64,000 nucleotides of DNA from Saccharopolyspora montiporae. GTDB taxonomy: Bacteria > Actinomycetota > Actinomycetes > Mycobacteriales > Pseudonocardiaceae. Shown in pieces: positions 51,928 to 63,277 of this stretch. Below the pieces are notes generated by a model. It worked only from the letters and a program-made list of their open reading frames with translations. It searched no databases and was not told the DNA's origin. The stretch lies in contig NZ_JADEYC010000005.1 in NCBI RefSeq assembly GCF_015209505.1, positions 124,001-188,000 of the forward strand. The letters run 5' to 3'. The number at the start of each line of letters is the position of its first letter. Position 1 is the stretch's first letter. The position numbers were made by a program, and so were the translations under genes.

Positions 51928-52406
51928 GCGGAGAAGGGCGGCCGCGGACCAGCGTTCCGCAGGCGGGCGGGTTGCGGCTCGGGATCGCGGCGATCCGCTG
52001 GCACGAGGACCTGATCGAGCAGATGCTCGCGCGGGCGGTCGCGGCGGCGGGCGAGGCGGGGGTCGCGGAACCCGAGGTGGTCCGCGTCCCGGGATCGGTC
52101 GAGCTGCCGGTCGTGTGCCAGCAACTCGCGCGCCAGTGCGATGCGGTCGTGGCGCTGGGCGCCGTCATTCGCGGTGGTACCCCGCACTTCGACTACGTGT
52201 GCGACTCGGTGACCGATGGGCTGACCCGGGTGGCGCTGGACGAGTCGACCGCCGTCGGCAACGGCGTGCTGACCTGCGACACTGTCGAACAGGCCGTGGC
52301 GCGCGCCGGGTTCGACGACTCGATCGAGGACAAGGGCTTCGAGGCGACCGCCGCGGCCCTGGACACCGCGCTGGTCCTTCAGCGGCTGCGCGACGGGAAC
52401 GGCTGA
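51924..52406 (+). CDS. ribH: 6,7-dimethyl-8-ribityllumazine synthase
   Basis: 160-aa lumazine synthase, forming icosahedral or pentameric assemblies in relatives. [20 protein letters not shown] at the N-terminus supplies the Trp of the aromatic pocket, [15 protein letters not shown] follows, then [19 protein letters not shown] with the catalytic His near 88 and [14 protein letters not shown] overlaps the ribBA stop by 4 bp. Confidence 0.95.
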   Translation: MSGEGRPRTSVPQAGGLRLGIAAIRWHEDLIEQMLARAVAAAGEAGVAEPEVVRVPGSVELPVVCQQLARQCDAVVALGAVIRGGTPHFDYVCDSVTDGLTRVALDESTAVGNGVLTCDTVEQAVARAGFDDSIEDKGFEATAAALDTALVLQRLRDGNG

Positions 52407-52419
52407 ACGGGGGGCTCTT

Positions 52420-52875
52420 GTGAGCACGGACGCGAGTGCGGTGGAGGTCCGGCCGCGGAAGGTGCGCCGTGTGGCCTATCCGCTCGCCGCGGCGTTGGTG
52501 ATCATCTTCGGCGTCGTGGGCACGCTGCTGCGCAACACGCCGACCGGGGTGTACTTCCGGATCTCGGACCAGGTGGCCATGGGGTTGCTCGGCATGCTGC
52601 TGGCCGGCGGGGTGCTGCTGCTGACCCGCCCGCGGCTGCGCGCGGACACCGACGGGATCGAGGTGCGCAACATCATCGGCACGCACCGCTACTCGTGGAA
52701 CGTCTCGAAGCAGATCAGCTTCCCGAACGGTGCGCCGTGGGCCCGGCTGGAGCTGCCCGAGGACGAGTACGTGCCGATCATGGCGATCCAGGCCAGCGAC
52801 GGCGAGCGCGCGGTAGCGGCCATGCGCAAGCTCCGCGAGCTGCGGCGCAGCCTGGAGGACGCGGACGCGGCGTGA
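52420..52875 (+). CDS. Membrane PH-like domain protein after ribH
   Basis: 151-aa protein with two TM helices (about 21-40, VAYPLAAALVIIFGVVGTLL; and about 46-66, MGLLGMLLAGGVLLL) followed by a PH-like domain (RLRADTDGIEVRNIIGTHRYSW, then PEDEYVPIMAIQASDGE). Relatives carry a similar gene after ribH (Rv1417 in M. tuberculosis). GTG start 13 bp after ribH. Function unknown; a link to flavin metabolism is only positional. Confidence 0.82.
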   Translation: MSTDASAVEVRPRKVRRVAYPLAAALVIIFGVVGTLLRNTPTGVYFRISDQVAMGLLGMLLAGGVLLLTRPRLRADTDGIEVRNIIGTHRYSWNVSKQISFPNGAPWARLELPEDEYVPIMAIQASDGERAVAAMRKLRELRRSLEDADAA

Positions 52876-53651
52876 TCGACGACGAGCGGTTCGTCCAGCA
52901 CGTCGCCGACCGGCTCGCCGGGCTGCCCGGCGTGCGCGCGGTGGCCCTCGGCGGTTCGCGCGGGAGCGCAACGCACCGCCCGGACAGCGACTGGGATGTC
53001 GCGCTGTACTACCGGGGTGGTTTCGACGCCGGGAACCTGCGCGGTCTCGGCTGGCCGGGCGAGGTCGTCGACCCGGGCGCGTGGGGCCCGCTGTTCGACG
53101 GCGGGGCGTGGCTGCAGATCGACGAACGACCGGTCGACGTGCACTACCGCGATCTGGACGTGGTCGAGCACCAGCTGGCCGAGGCCCGCGCCGGGCGGTT
53201 CGACTGGCAGCCGCTGACGTTCCACCTGGCCGGGATGCCGGGCTACATGCTGCTCGCGGAGCTGGCCACCGGCCGGGTGCTGCGCGGTGAGCTCGATGTG
53301 CCGGAGTACCCGGACGCACTGCGCGAGCAGGCGCCCGGACGGTGGTGGCGGTTCGCGGCGCTGACCCTCGATTACACCCGGGGCAACCACGCCCGGTTCG
53401 GTCGGGTGGCCGAAACGGCGGGAGCTCTGGCCCAGGCCTCCTGCCAGGCCGCGCACGCGGTGTGCGCCGCGCGCGGGACGTGGGTGACCAACGAGAAGCG
53501 GTTGCTGGAGTCGGCCGGGCTGCGCGGGGTCGATGAGGTGCTCGCCGAGCCCGGCACCGGGCCGGACGGGCTGGTCGCCGCGGTCGACCGGGTGCGCGAA
53601 CGCTGCGCCGCGGCGGTGCGTGCGGCCGGCGGCGTCCCGGACGCGCGCTGA
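52872..53651 (+). CDS. Nucleotidyltransferase-domain protein
   Basis: 259-aa protein with a minimal nucleotidyltransferase fold: ALGGSRGSATHRPDSDWDVA near residues 25-44 supplies the GS and the DxD metal site; VDVHYRDL near 93 holds the third Asp. The C-terminal half (about 120-255) is helical, like the substrate-recognition part of aminoglycoside-type or DUF4037-type nucleotidyltransferases. The substrate is unknown. The GTG overlaps the upstream gene by 4 bp. Not a toxin-antitoxin MNT by context, since no HEPN partner follows. Confidence 0.8.
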   Translation: MIDDERFVQHVADRLAGLPGVRAVALGGSRGSATHRPDSDWDVALYYRGGFDAGNLRGLGWPGEVVDPGAWGPLFDGGAWLQIDERPVDVHYRDLDVVEHQLAEARAGRFDWQPLTFHLAGMPGYMLLAELATGRVLRGELDVPEYPDALREQAPGRWWRFAALTLDYTRGNHARFGRVAETAGALAQASCQAAHAVCAARGTWVTNEKRLLESAGLRGVDEVLAEPGTGPDGLVAAVDRVRERCAAAVRAAGGVPDAR

Positions 53652-53724
53652 CGCCCCGCCTCCGCGGCCGGTGTCGTACGCGAGGAGAATGACCGATGAA
53701 GCGTGCGGCGGGTAGGAGGACATC

Positions 53725-54744
53725 GTGAGCGTGGCCCAGGAGCGCAACCTTCGGCTGGTGCCGGATCCCGATCCGGGACAGGGCGTGGATCTGGGGGGCA
53801 TCCGGCTGCGCAACCGGCTGGTGACCTCGTCCAGCCTGCTCGGCTACGGGGTGGCCAACAGCGGTGTCGTGCCCTACGGCATGAGTCCGATCTCGAAGTT
53901 CGTCCCGCTGTCGCGGTTCGGGGCGATCACCACGCGCACGGTCACGGTCGAACCGCGCGAGGGGCACTTCACCACCCGCGACGTGTGGCCGCTGCGCGAG
54001 CTGCCCGGGCTGCTCAAGCGGTACGGGCAGGCGCTGCGCCAGGTCGACGGCGGCTGGCTCAACGCGTTCGGCTGGTGCAACGTCGGCATCGATGCCTACC
54101 TGCGCGACTACTACCCGCGCACCCGGGAGCAGAACACCATCATCTCCGTCGGCGGGTTCTCCGCCGAGGAGTTCGTGACGCTGGTGGACAAGATCAACGC
54201 GGCGGTACCGGCCGGCGAGATCGCGGCGGTGGAGTTCAACGTCTCCTGCCACAACGTCAACTTCGACTTCAACGCGATCATCGAATCGGTGCTGGCCGAG
54301 GCGGTGCCGCGCAGCAGGCACCCGGTGATCCTCAAGCTCTCGCCGGATTACGACTACCTCGGGCACGCCCGGCTGGCCGCCCGGCACGGCGTCTCGGCGC
54401 TGACCGCGATCAACACCCTCAAGGGCCTGCGACTGGATCCGAACACCGGAGAACCGCTGCTGCGCAACGGATTCGGCGGCCTGTCCGGCAGGGCGATCAA
54501 GCCGGTCGGCCTGCGCGTGGTCAAGGAACTGCGCGATGCCGGGGTGACGCTGCCGGTGATCGCCACCGGCGGGATCCGCAGCTTCGACGACTGCCGCGAG
54601 TACTTCTGGGCCGGTGCCGACGCGGTCAGCCTGGGCAGCGCCTCCTGGTTCGCCAGCTATCCCGGCTACGCGCTCTCCCCGGTGCACGCGATCCGCATCC
54701 GAAACGTCTTGCGCCGCATCGAGAACTACCAACCTCCGCGCTGA
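53725..54744 (+). CDS. pyrD: Dihydroorotate dehydrogenase, class 1-like
   Basis: 339-aa FMN TIM-barrel. Class 1 features: GGIRLRNRLVTSSSLLGYG, FGAITTRTVTVEPREGHF, AVEFNVSCHNVNFDF with the class 1 catalytic Cys near 175 (family NxSCPN, here NVSCHN), and LPVIATGGIRSFDDCREYF near the phosphate site. It lacks the N-terminal membrane-association helices of class 2 enzymes typical of other actinobacteria. GTG with TAGGAGGACA upstream. Divergence from classic class 1 sequences leaves open that it acts on a related pyrimidine. It ends 9 bp from the convergent MBL gene. Confidence 0.75.
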   Translation: MSVAQERNLRLVPDPDPGQGVDLGGIRLRNRLVTSSSLLGYGVANSGVVPYGMSPISKFVPLSRFGAITTRTVTVEPREGHFTTRDVWPLRELPGLLKRYGQALRQVDGGWLNAFGWCNVGIDAYLRDYYPRTREQNTIISVGGFSAEEFVTLVDKINAAVPAGEIAAVEFNVSCHNVNFDFNAIIESVLAEAVPRSRHPVILKLSPDYDYLGHARLAARHGVSALTAINTLKGLRLDPNTGEPLLRNGFGGLSGRAIKPVGLRVVKELRDAGVTLPVIATGGIRSFDDCREYFWAGADAVSLGSASWFASYPGYALSPVHAIRIRNVLRRIENYQPPR

Positions 54745-54753
54745 CCCGCGGGT

Positions 54754-55692
54754 TCAGGCGCCGCAGCTGAGGCGTCCGCCGTTGAACTCCATGGCGTCGC
54801 CGAACGCCTGATCCGGATCCGGGTCGGTGTCGTCGGCGTCGGCGAAGGCGCGGTGCAGGTTCAGCACGAGCCGCTCCTGGTCCGGCCAGTGCTCGAACTC
54901 GCCGAGCTCGGCGTCCCGCGCCGCCTGCAGCGGGTCGAGCCCGTCGGCCCGGGCGCGCCGCGCGGTGTCCAGCACGAACCGGTAGTAGCGGGCGTGGTCC
55001 TCCAGCACCCTGGCGAACGCGGACCCGCTGATCACCGGTCCGTGCCCGGGAACGACGGACGTCACCGGGAATCCGGCCAGCCAGTCCAGCGAGCGCAGCG
55101 CGCCTTCGACCGAGCCGGAGATGACCAGCGGGGTCACCCCGTGGAAGAGCAGGTCCCCGGCGAACAGCACCCCCTCGTCCGCGACCCAGGCGATCACGTC
55201 GCCGGGGCTGTGCGCGGGGTGCCCGGGGTGCTGCAGCTCCACCCGGTGCCGGCCGGTGTGCAGGGTGAGGTCGCCGTGCAGCGCCAGGTCCGGCGCCCGG
55301 TAGCTGCTGATGCCCCAGTCCGGCGCGGGGTCCCAGACTTCGTGCAGCCGATCGTGCAGCGCCTCGCGCAGCATCGCCTCGCGGGTGGCGGTGTGTCCGA
55401 TGACGACCGCGGATTCGGGCAGCAGCGCGTTGCCGTTGGTGTGGTCGCCGTGCAGGTGGGTGTTGACCGCGTAGCGGATCGGCGCGGACGCGTTCGCCTC
55501 GTCCACCGCGTCCAGGAAGCGCCGGGTGCGCGCGGCCGTGGCGCAGGTGTCGACGAGCACGATCCCGCGTTCGTCGGCGATCGCGCCGGCGTTGTTGATG
55601 AACCACGAGCCGTCCGGTTGTACCCAGGCGTGGATCCCACCGGCGAGCTCGGTCAGCGTCGCGCGATCCGGATCGGTGTGCTCGGTCTTCAC
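54754..55692 (-). CDS. MBL-fold metallohydrolase
   Basis: 312-aa metallo-beta-lactamase fold protein. The metal-binding NTHLHGDHTNG (HxHxDH, near 78-88) is intact; later ligands are GHPAHSPGDVIAW, LFAGDLLFHG and VVPGHGPV. Substrate unknown; similar proteins include cyclase-like and lactonase-like hydrolases. GTG start with GGAGGGGG upstream; the longer frame is not conserved. It is divergent from uvrC. Confidence 0.87.
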   Translation of the reverse strand: MKTEHTDPDRATLTELAGGIHAWVQPDGSWFINNAGAIADERGIVLVDTCATAARTRRFLDAVDEANASAPIRYAVNTHLHGDHTNGNALLPESAVVIGHTATREAMLREALHDRLHEVWDPAPDWGISSYRAPDLALHGDLTLHTGRHRVELQHPGHPAHSPGDVIAWVADEGVLFAGDLLFHGVTPLVISGSVEGALRSLDWLAGFPVTSVVPGHGPVISGSAFARVLEDHARYYRFVLDTARRARADGLDPLQAARDAELGEFEHWPDQERLVLNLHRAFADADDTDPDPDQAFGDAMEFNGGRLSCGA

Positions 55693-55810
55693 GATCGCCC
55701 CCTCCGCAGGTACTGCCGAAGCGTGATCATGCTGGCACAGGCGGTGCCGGCTGCCCAGTCGACACCCGGGTGGTCCCGCCCGCCGGGACCGGGACCGACG
55801 GGTGCGCACG

Positions 55811-55816
55811 TAGGGT
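55811..55816 (+). promoter_or_regulatory. -10 box of probable leaderless uvrC mRNA
   Basis: TAGGGT is followed by 6 nt (GGGGGC) and the GTG start of uvrC, the ideal leaderless spacing. Confidence 0.6.
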
Positions 55817-55822
55817 GGGGGC

Positions 55823-57874
55823 GTGGCCGACCCGTCCACCTACCGACCCGCTCCCGGCACGATCCCGGACGCCCCCGGCGTGTACCGGTTCTACGACGCC
55901 GGTGGCCGGGTGATCTACGTCGGCAAGGCGAAGAGCCTGCGCAGCAGGCTCTCGTCGTACTTCGCCGACCTGGCCGGCCTGCACCCGCGCACCCGGCAGA
56001 TGGTCACCAGCGCGGCGGGCGTGACCTGGACCGTGGTCGGTACCGAGGTCGAGGCGCTGCAGCTGGAGTACTCCTGGATCAAGGAGTACGACCCGCGGTT
56101 CAACGTCCGCTACCGCGACGACAAGTCGTACCCGGTGCTGGCGGTCACCCTCAACGAGCAGTACCCGCGGCTGCACGTCTACCGGGGCCCGCGGCGCAAG
56201 GGCGTGCGCTACTTCGGCCCGTACTCGCACGCCTGGGCCATCCGGGAGACGCTCGACCTGCTGCTGCGGGTGTTCCCGGCCCGCACCTGCTCCGGAGGGG
56301 TGTTCAAGCGGCACGCGCAGATCGGCAGGCCCTGCCTGCTCGGCTACATCGGCAAGTGTTCGGCGCCGTGCGTGGGGCGGGTGGACGCCGACGAGCACCG
56401 GGCGATCGTCGAGGACTTCTGCGATTTCCTGTCCGGGCAGACCGACCAGCTGGTGAAACGGCTGGACAAGGCGATGCAGGAGGCCTCCGAGCAGCTGGAG
56501 TTCGAACGCGCCGCGCGACTGCGCGATGACCTCGAAGCCCTGCGCACGGCGATGGCCAAGCAGGCGGTTGTGCTCGGGGACGGCACCGACGCCGATGTGG
56601 TCGCCTTCGCCGAGGACGAACTGGCCGCCGCGGTGCAGGTGTTCCACGTGCGGGGCGGCCGGGTGCGCGGCCAGCGCGGCTGGGTCATCGACAAGGTGGA
56701 CGACACCGGCATCGCCGAGCTCACCAGCCGGTTCCTCACCCAGTTCTACGGCGAGCAGGCGGCGCTGGCCGAGCAGGCCGATTCCGGGGGCGTCCCGGTC
56801 CCGCGGGAGGTCCTGGTCCCGCAGCTGCCGGACGACGCGGAGACGATCACCGGCTGGCTCGGGCAGGTCCGCGGCAGCAAGGTGCGGTTGCGGGTGCCGC
56901 AGCGCGGCGACAAGCGGGCCCTGCTGGAGACGGTGCAGCGCAACGCACGGGAGGCGTTCCAGCAGTACAAGCTGCGCCGTGCGGGCGATCTGACCGCGCG
57001 CTCGGCCGCGCTGCAGGAGCTGCAGGAAGCGCTGGGCCTGGACGAGGCACCGCTGCGCGTCGAGTGCATCGACGTCAGCCACGTGCAGGGCAGCGATGTG
57101 GTCGCCTCGCTGGTGGTGTTCGAGGACGGGGTGCCGCGCAAGTCCGAGTACCGGCGGTTCGACGTCCGCGGCGGTGCCGAGGGCGGTGACGTGGGTTCGA
57201 TCAGCGAGGTGGTGCGGCGGAGGTTCGCGCGTTACCTCGCCGAGACCGGGCACTCGGCCGAGCACGACGCGGTCCCCGCACCGGACGCCGGGCCGGGGGC
57301 GGAGGGCGCCGAGGGGGCGTCCGCACCGGGCATCGATCCGGAGACCGGCAAGCCCCGCAAGTTCTCCTACCCGCCGAACCTGCTGGTCATCGACGGTGGC
57401 GGCCCGCAGGCCAATGCCGCGGCCGACGCGCTGACCGAGCTGGGCGTCACCGATGTCGCCGTCGTCGGGCTGGCCAAGCGGCTGGAGGAGATCTGGCTGC
57501 CCGGGGATCCGGACCCGGTCGTGCTGCCGCGCAGCAGCGAGGCGCTGTACCTGCTGCAGCGGGTCCGCGACGAGGCGCACCGGTTCGCGATCAGCTACCA
57601 CCGCAGCAAGCGGTCCAAGCGGCTGAAAGCGTCCGCGCTGGACGACATTCCCGGGCTGGGGCAGACGCGCAAAGCCGCGCTGCTCAAGCACTTCGGCTCG
57701 GTGAAGAAGCTCCGGCAGGCCGGGGTGGCCGAGATCGCCGCCGTGCCGGGCATCGGACGGCAGACTGCCGAGACGGTGCACGCCGCGTTGGCGTCCGGCG
57801 GGGGAGCCGGACAGCAGGCAGCCGGTCCCGGGAGGGGTCCGGGACCGAGGACCACTGAAGGGGAGAGTCAGTGA
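55823..57874 (+). CDS. uvrC: Excinuclease ABC subunit C
   Basis: 683-aa dual nuclease of nucleotide excision repair. The GIY-YIG domain is at the N-terminus ([20 protein letters not shown]), followed by the UVR motif (near 205-240, [17 protein letters not shown]), the RNase H-like 5' nuclease ([31 protein letters not shown]) and C-terminal helix-hairpin-helix pair ([20 protein letters not shown]). A low-complexity insert of about 30 residues sits near 480. GTG start; overlaps rapZ by 4 bp. Confidence 0.97.
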   Translation: MADPSTYRPAPGTIPDAPGVYRFYDAGGRVIYVGKAKSLRSRLSSYFADLAGLHPRTRQMVTSAAGVTWTVVGTEVEALQLEYSWIKEYDPRFNVRYRDDKSYPVLAVTLNEQYPRLHVYRGPRRKGVRYFGPYSHAWAIRETLDLLLRVFPARTCSGGVFKRHAQIGRPCLLGYIGKCSAPCVGRVDADEHRAIVEDFCDFLSGQTDQLVKRLDKAMQEASEQLEFERAARLRDDLEALRTAMAKQAVVLGDGTDADVVAFAEDELAAAVQVFHVRGGRVRGQRGWVIDKVDDTGIAELTSRFLTQFYGEQAALAEQADSGGVPVPREVLVPQLPDDAETITGWLGQVRGSKVRLRVPQRGDKRALLETVQRNAREAFQQYKLRRAGDLTARSAALQELQEALGLDEAPLRVECIDVSHVQGSDVVASLVVFEDGVPRKSEYRRFDVRGGAEGGDVGSISEVVRRRFARYLAETGHSAEHDAVPAPDAGPGAEGAEGASAPGIDPETGKPRKFSYPPNLLVIDGGGPQANAAADALTELGVTDVAVVGLAKRLEEIWLPGDPDPVVLPRSSEALYLLQRVRDEAHRFAISYHRSKRSKRLKASALDDIPGLGQTRKAALLKHFGSVKKLRQAGVAEIAAVPGIGRQTAETVHAALASGGGAGQQAAGPGRGPGPRTTEGESQ

Positions 57875-58749
57875 GCGAGGAGCAGTCGGGCATCGAGGTC
57901 GCCGTGGTCAGCGGCCTGTCCGGTGCGGGACGCAGTACCGCGGCCAAGTGCCTGGAGGACCTGGGCTGGTTCGTGGTGGACAACCTGCCGCCGGAGTTGA
58001 TCGCCACGATGGTCGAGCTGGGGGCGCGCTCCAGCGGCGCGATCACCCGGGTGGCCGTGGTCATGGACGTGCGCAGCAGGGCGTTCACCGACGACCTCGG
58101 CGCGGTGATCAAGGACCTGGACGCCCGCGGGTACAAGCCGCGGGTGTTGTTCCTGGAGGCCACCGACGACGTGCTGATCCGCCGGTTCGAGCAGGTGCGT
58201 CGTGGCCACCCGCTGCAGGGGGAGGGCAGGCTCGCCGACGGCATCGCCGCCGAGCGGTCGCTGCTGTCCCCGCTGCGTTCGGAGGCGGACCTGGTGCTGG
58301 ACACGACCGGCCTGTCCGTGCACCAGCTGCGGTCCAAGATCGAGGACGCGTTCGGCACCGAGGCGAGCACGCGAACCCGGGTCACCGTGCTGTCCTTCGG
58401 CTACAAGTACGGCCTGCCGATGGACGCAGACCTGGTCATGGACTGCCGATTCCTGCCGAACCCGTTCTGGATCCCGGAGCTGCGCGAGCACAACGGGCTG
58501 GACGAGGAGGTCCGCAACTACGTGCTGGGCCAGGAGGGGGCCGAGGAGTTCATGCAGAGCTACCGGCACCTGATGCGCCTGGTCGGGTCCGGATACCACC
58601 GCGAGGGCAAGCGCTATCTCACGCTGGCGCTGGGCTGCACGGGCGGCAAGCACCGCAGCGTCGCGCTGACCGAGGAACTGGCGCGCAGGTTGGCCGAGGA
58701 CGACGGGATGGTCGTCAAGACGGTGCATCGGGATTTGGGGCGCGAGTGA
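57871..58749 (+). CDS. rapZ: RapZ family nucleotide-binding protein (YvcJ)
   Basis: 292-aa P-loop protein. Walker [20 protein letters not shown] is near residue 16, with the conserved [11 protein letters not shown] next. The C-terminal domain has [20 protein letters not shown] and the [10 protein letters not shown] motif, which in E. coli RapZ binds glucosamine-6-phosphate and sRNA. In actinobacteria the family's role is unclear. GTG overlap with uvrC, and 4-bp overlap with yvcK: one translationally coupled unit. Confidence 0.94.
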   Translation: MSEEQSGIEVAVVSGLSGAGRSTAAKCLEDLGWFVVDNLPPELIATMVELGARSSGAITRVAVVMDVRSRAFTDDLGAVIKDLDARGYKPRVLFLEATDDVLIRRFEQVRRGHPLQGEGRLADGIAAERSLLSPLRSEADLVLDTTGLSVHQLRSKIEDAFGTEASTRTRVTVLSFGYKYGLPMDADLVMDCRFLPNPFWIPELREHNGLDEEVRNYVLGQEGAEEFMQSYRHLMRLVGSGYHREGKRYLTLALGCTGGKHRSVALTEELARRLAEDDGMVVKTVHRDLGRE

Positions 58750-59732
58750 GCGGAGCCGGCGAGGACGGGGCACCGCTGCGCGCGGTCGCGCTCGGTGGCG
58801 GGCACGGGCTGCAGGCCACGCTGGCGGCGCTGCGGCGGATCACCCCGGACGTGACCGCGGTGGTGACAGTGGCCGACGACGGCGGTTCGTCCGGCAGGTT
58901 GCGCCAGGAGCTGGGCATGCTGCCGCCGGGCGATCTGCGCAAGGCGCTGGCTGCGCTGGCCGCCGAGGACGCGGACGGCGAGCTGTGGTCGGGGCTGTTC
59001 CAGCACCGGTTCGGCGGCAACGGGGCGCTGGCCGGGCACGCGGTGGGCAACCTGGTGTTGGCCGGGCTGCTGGACGTGCTCGGCGACCCGGTGCAGGTCC
59101 TGGACCACGCGTGCCGGTTGCTGGGCGTGCGCGGCCGGGTGTTGCCGATGTCCACCGGGCCGCTGGACATGGCGGCGGACGTGGTGGGCCTGGACTCAGA
59201 CCCGGACGCGGTACGCACGATCAGGGGGCAGGTGGCCATCGCGAGCACCCCCGGTCGGGTGAAACAGGTACGCCTGGACACCTCCGGATCGGGGGAGGTG
59301 CAGGCGTGTCCGCCGGCCGTGCAGGCCGTTCAGGAGGCCGATCTGGTCCTGCTCGGCCCGGGGTCCTGGTTCACCAGCGTGCTGCCGCACCTGTTGCTCC
59401 CGGAGTTGCACGAAGCCCTGGTCAGCACGCCTGCCCAGCGGTTCGTGGTGCTCAACCTCGTTCCGCAGCCGGGCGAGACGGCGGGCTTCTCGCCGGAGCA
59501 GCACCTGGACGTACTCTCCCAGCACGCCCCCCGGCTGGGGGTCGATGCGGTGCTGGCGGACACTGCGTCGGTGCCCACTCCTGATCGACTTCGCACTGCG
59601 GCGGCGAGCTTGGGTGCGCAGACTCTGCTCGACAAGATCGCCGCGCCCGCCGTGCCGGGTCGGCACGATCCGACTGCGCTCGCGGCGAGTCTGCGGGCCG
59701 CACTGGAGAGGAGGACGGACCGGTGGCGATGA
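58746..59732 (+). CDS. yvcK: Gluconeogenesis factor YvcK/CofD-like
   Basis: 328-aa protein of the CofD/YvcK family, which binds UDP-sugars and links carbon metabolism to cell-wall synthesis and morphogenesis (CuvA in mycobacteria). N-terminal [19 protein letters not shown], then [35 protein letters not shown] and [15 protein letters not shown] are conserved. GTG start overlapping rapZ; its 3' end overlaps whiA by 10 bp. Confidence 0.93.
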   Translation: MSGAGEDGAPLRAVALGGGHGLQATLAALRRITPDVTAVVTVADDGGSSGRLRQELGMLPPGDLRKALAALAAEDADGELWSGLFQHRFGGNGALAGHAVGNLVLAGLLDVLGDPVQVLDHACRLLGVRGRVLPMSTGPLDMAADVVGLDSDPDAVRTIRGQVAIASTPGRVKQVRLDTSGSGEVQACPPAVQAVQEADLVLLGPGSWFTSVLPHLLLPELHEALVSTPAQRFVVLNLVPQPGETAGFSPEQHLDVLSQHAPRLGVDAVLADTASVPTPDRLRTAAASLGAQTLLDKIAAPAVPGRHDPTALAASLRAALERRTDRWR

Positions 59733-60709
59733 CCGCAGCGGTCAAGGACGAGTTGAGCCGGTTGTCGGTGACCAAGACGTGCTGCCGGCGGGCCGAGGTG
59801 TCCTCGTTGCTGCGCTTCGCGGGCGGGCTGCACATAGTCGCGGGCCGGGTCGTCGTCGAGGCCGAGCTCGACAGCGGTTCCACGGCGCGCAGGCTGCGCA
59901 AGGACGTCCACGAGCTGTTCGGGCACCACTCCGACGTGCACATGATCACCTCGGGCGGGCTGCGCAAGGGCACCCGGTACGTGGTGCGCGTGGTCAAGGA
60001 CGGCGAAGGCCTCGCCCGGCAGACCGGGCTGCTGGACCCGCGCGGACGCCCGGTGCGCGGGCTGCCCGCACACGTGGTCTCCGGCGGCGAGTGCGATTCC
60101 GAGGCCGCCTGGCGCGGGGCGTTCCTGGCGCACGGATCGCTGACCGAGCCCGGGCGCTCCTCGTCGATGGAGGTCACCTGCCCCGGCCCGGAAGCGGCGC
60201 TGGCGCTGGTCGGCGCGGCGCGGCGGATCGGCGTGCAGGCCAAGTCGCGCGAGGTGCGCGGCGCCGACCGGGTAGTGGTGCGCGACGGCGACGCGATCGG
60301 CGCGCTGCTGACCAGGCTGGGCGCGCACTCCAGCGTGCTGGCCTGGGAGGAGCGGCGGATGCGCCGCGAGGTCCGGGCCACGGCCAACCGGCTGGCCAAC
60401 TTCGACGACGCCAACCTGCGCCGCTCGGCGCGCGCGGCGGTGGCCGCCGCGGCCCGGGTGGAGCGGGCGCTGGACCTGCTCGGCCCGACGGCCCCCGAGC
60501 ACCTGTCCGTGGCGGGCAAGCTGCGGCTGTCGCACCGGCAGGCGTCCTTGGAAGAGCTGGGCCAGCTGGCCGACCCGCCGATGACCAAGGACGCGGTCGC
60601 CGGGCGCATCCGGCGGCTGCTGGCGATGGCCGACAAGCGCGCCCGGGAACTGGGCCTTCCGGACACCGAGTCGGCCGTGACGCAGGAGATGCTCGAAGCC
60701 GAGGCGTGA
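59723..60709 (+). CDS. whiA: Sporulation regulator WhiA
   Basis: 328-aa DNA-binding protein with an N-terminal LAGLIDADG homing-endonuclease-like domain (about 1-215, [51 protein letters not shown]) and a C-terminal helix-turn-helix domain ([33 protein letters not shown]). In Streptomyces it activates sporulation septation with WhiB. Start GTG 59723, or ATG two codons later. A homing nuclease active site is not expected in the family. Confidence 0.96.
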   Translation: MAMTAAVKDELSRLSVTKTCCRRAEVSSLLRFAGGLHIVAGRVVVEAELDSGSTARRLRKDVHELFGHHSDVHMITSGGLRKGTRYVVRVVKDGEGLARQTGLLDPRGRPVRGLPAHVVSGGECDSEAAWRGAFLAHGSLTEPGRSSSMEVTCPGPEAALALVGAARRIGVQAKSREVRGADRVVVRDGDAIGALLTRLGAHSSVLAWEERRMRREVRATANRLANFDDANLRRSARAAVAAAARVERALDLLGPTAPEHLSVAGKLRLSHRQASLEELGQLADPPMTKDAVAGRIRRLLAMADKRARELGLPDTESAVTQEMLEAEA

Positions 60710-60859
60710 GCGCTCGGTCGCCCGGTACGGGACCGGTGCAGAGAGGTCGATCACCCGGGTGCGGGTCGGCTGTGCTGCGGCGAACCCGCGCAGGCGCGGT
60801 TGGCCGCGGACGTGCTCGGGGCTGCCCGCCCATCCGCGTGCGCGCCCATCGCAGGCAGA

Positions 60860-61942
<1,083 letters not shown>

Positions 61943-62008
61943 TCCCGCCGCCCCGCTCCCGGTCCGCTGCGGCCGGACGCGGGCAGCGCACGAACCAGCA
62001 TTCCGAGT

Positions 62009-62056
62009 ACCCGCACGAGCCGGTGGTCCGCCACGGCTCGTGCGGGTTCTTTCTCC
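62009..62056 (+). terminator. Intrinsic terminator/attenuator between gap and pgk
   Basis: Arms 62009-62021 and 62035-62047 pair perfectly over 13 bp; the inner GTGG-TCCG-CCAC pairs four more with one bulged G. The 3' side runs straight into TTCTTTCTCC, a real pyrimidine tract rarely seen in this genome. It would end most gap transcripts, with read-through or a separate promoter supplying pgk. Confidence 0.8.
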
Positions 62057-62072
62057 CCTGCGAGGAGCAGAC

Positions 62073-63275
62073 GTGAAGAATCTCGACGATCTGCTGTCCG
62101 CGGGCGTCCGCGGTCGCCGCGTGCTGGTGCGCGCCGACCTGAACGTTCCGCTGGACGGCGACCGGATCACCGACGACGGTCGGGTGCGGGCCTCGTTGCC
62201 GACCATCTCCCAGCTCGCCGAGGCAGGCGCGCAGGTGGTCGTGACCGCGCACCTGGGCCGTCCGAAGGGGGCGCCGGAGCCGAAGTACTCGTTGGCGCCG
62301 GTCGCCCGCAGGCTGGGTGAACTGCTGGGCACCGAGGTCGCCCTGGCCGGTGATCTCGTCGGCGGCTCGGCGAAGGCCGCGGTCGACGGACTGGCCGATG
62401 GCGGTGTGGCCGTGCTGGAGAACGTCCGGTTCGACCCGCGCGAGACCAGCAAGGACGACGCCGAGCGGGAAGCGCTCGCCGGTGAGCTGGCCGCCCTGGT
62501 CGGCGACGGCGCGGCGTTCGTCTCCGACGGCTTCGGCGTGGTGCACCGCAAGCAGGCGTCGGTCTACGACATCGCCGAGCTGCTGCCCAGCTACGCAGGC
62601 GGTCTGGTGCTGTCCGAGGTCGAGGTGCTGCGCACGCTGACCGGTGACCCGCAGCGCCCGTACGCCGTGGTGCTGGGCGGTTCCAAGGTCTCGGACAAGC
62701 TGGCCGTGATCCAGGCGCTGCTGCCCAAGGTGGACAAGCTGCTCATCGGCGGCGGCATGGCCTACACGTTCCTGGCCGCCCAGGGCTACGGCATCGGGTC
62801 CTCGCTGGTGCAGGAGGACCAGATCGAGTCGACCCGGGCGCTGCTGGCCGAGCACGGCGACAAGCTGGTGCTGCCGGTGGACGTCGTGGTCGCCGACCGG
62901 TTCGCCGCGGACGCCGACCACCGGGTGGTGTCCGCCGAGGCCATCCCGGACGGCTGGATGGGCCTGGACATCGGTCCGCGCAGCGTCGGGGAGTTCGCCG
63001 CGATCCTCGGCGGCGCGCAGACGGTGTTCTGGAACGGTCCGGCCGGCGTGTTCGAATTCGAGGCGTTCGCCGCCGGCACCCGCGGTGTCGCGCAGGCCAT
63101 CGTCGACTCGGACGCGTTCAGCGTCGTCGGCGGCGGGGACTCCGCAGCCGCGGTGCGGTCGCTCGGGCTGCCCGAGGACGGGTTCTCGCACATCTCGACC
63201 GGCGGCGGGGCGTCGCTGGAGTACCTGGAAGGCAAGGACCTGCCCGGGGTAGCCGTGCTGGAAGGTGGGAACTGA
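62073..63275 (+). CDS. pgk: Phosphoglycerate kinase
   Basis: 400-aa two-domain glycolytic kinase. [20 protein letters not shown] at the N-terminus, HLGRPKG (near 68), and [20 protein letters not shown] near 208, then [11 protein letters not shown] and [14 protein letters not shown] with the nucleotide site. GTG start with GAGGAGCAG; a longer frame from 62040 overlaps the hairpin. The gap-pgk-tpiA order is conserved. Confidence 0.97.
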   Translation: MKNLDDLLSAGVRGRRVLVRADLNVPLDGDRITDDGRVRASLPTISQLAEAGAQVVVTAHLGRPKGAPEPKYSLAPVARRLGELLGTEVALAGDLVGGSAKAAVDGLADGGVAVLENVRFDPRETSKDDAEREALAGELAALVGDGAAFVSDGFGVVHRKQASVYDIAELLPSYAGGLVLSEVEVLRTLTGDPQRPYAVVLGGSKVSDKLAVIQALLPKVDKLLIGGGMAYTFLAAQGYGIGSSLVQEDQIESTRALLAEHGDKLVLPVDVVVADRFAADADHRVVSAEAIPDGWMGLDIGPRSVGEFAAILGGAQTVFWNGPAGVFEFEAFAAGTRGVAQAIVDSDAFSVVGGGDSAAAVRSLGLPEDGFSHISTGGGASLEYLEGKDLPGVAVLEGGN

Positions 63276-63277
63276 CG

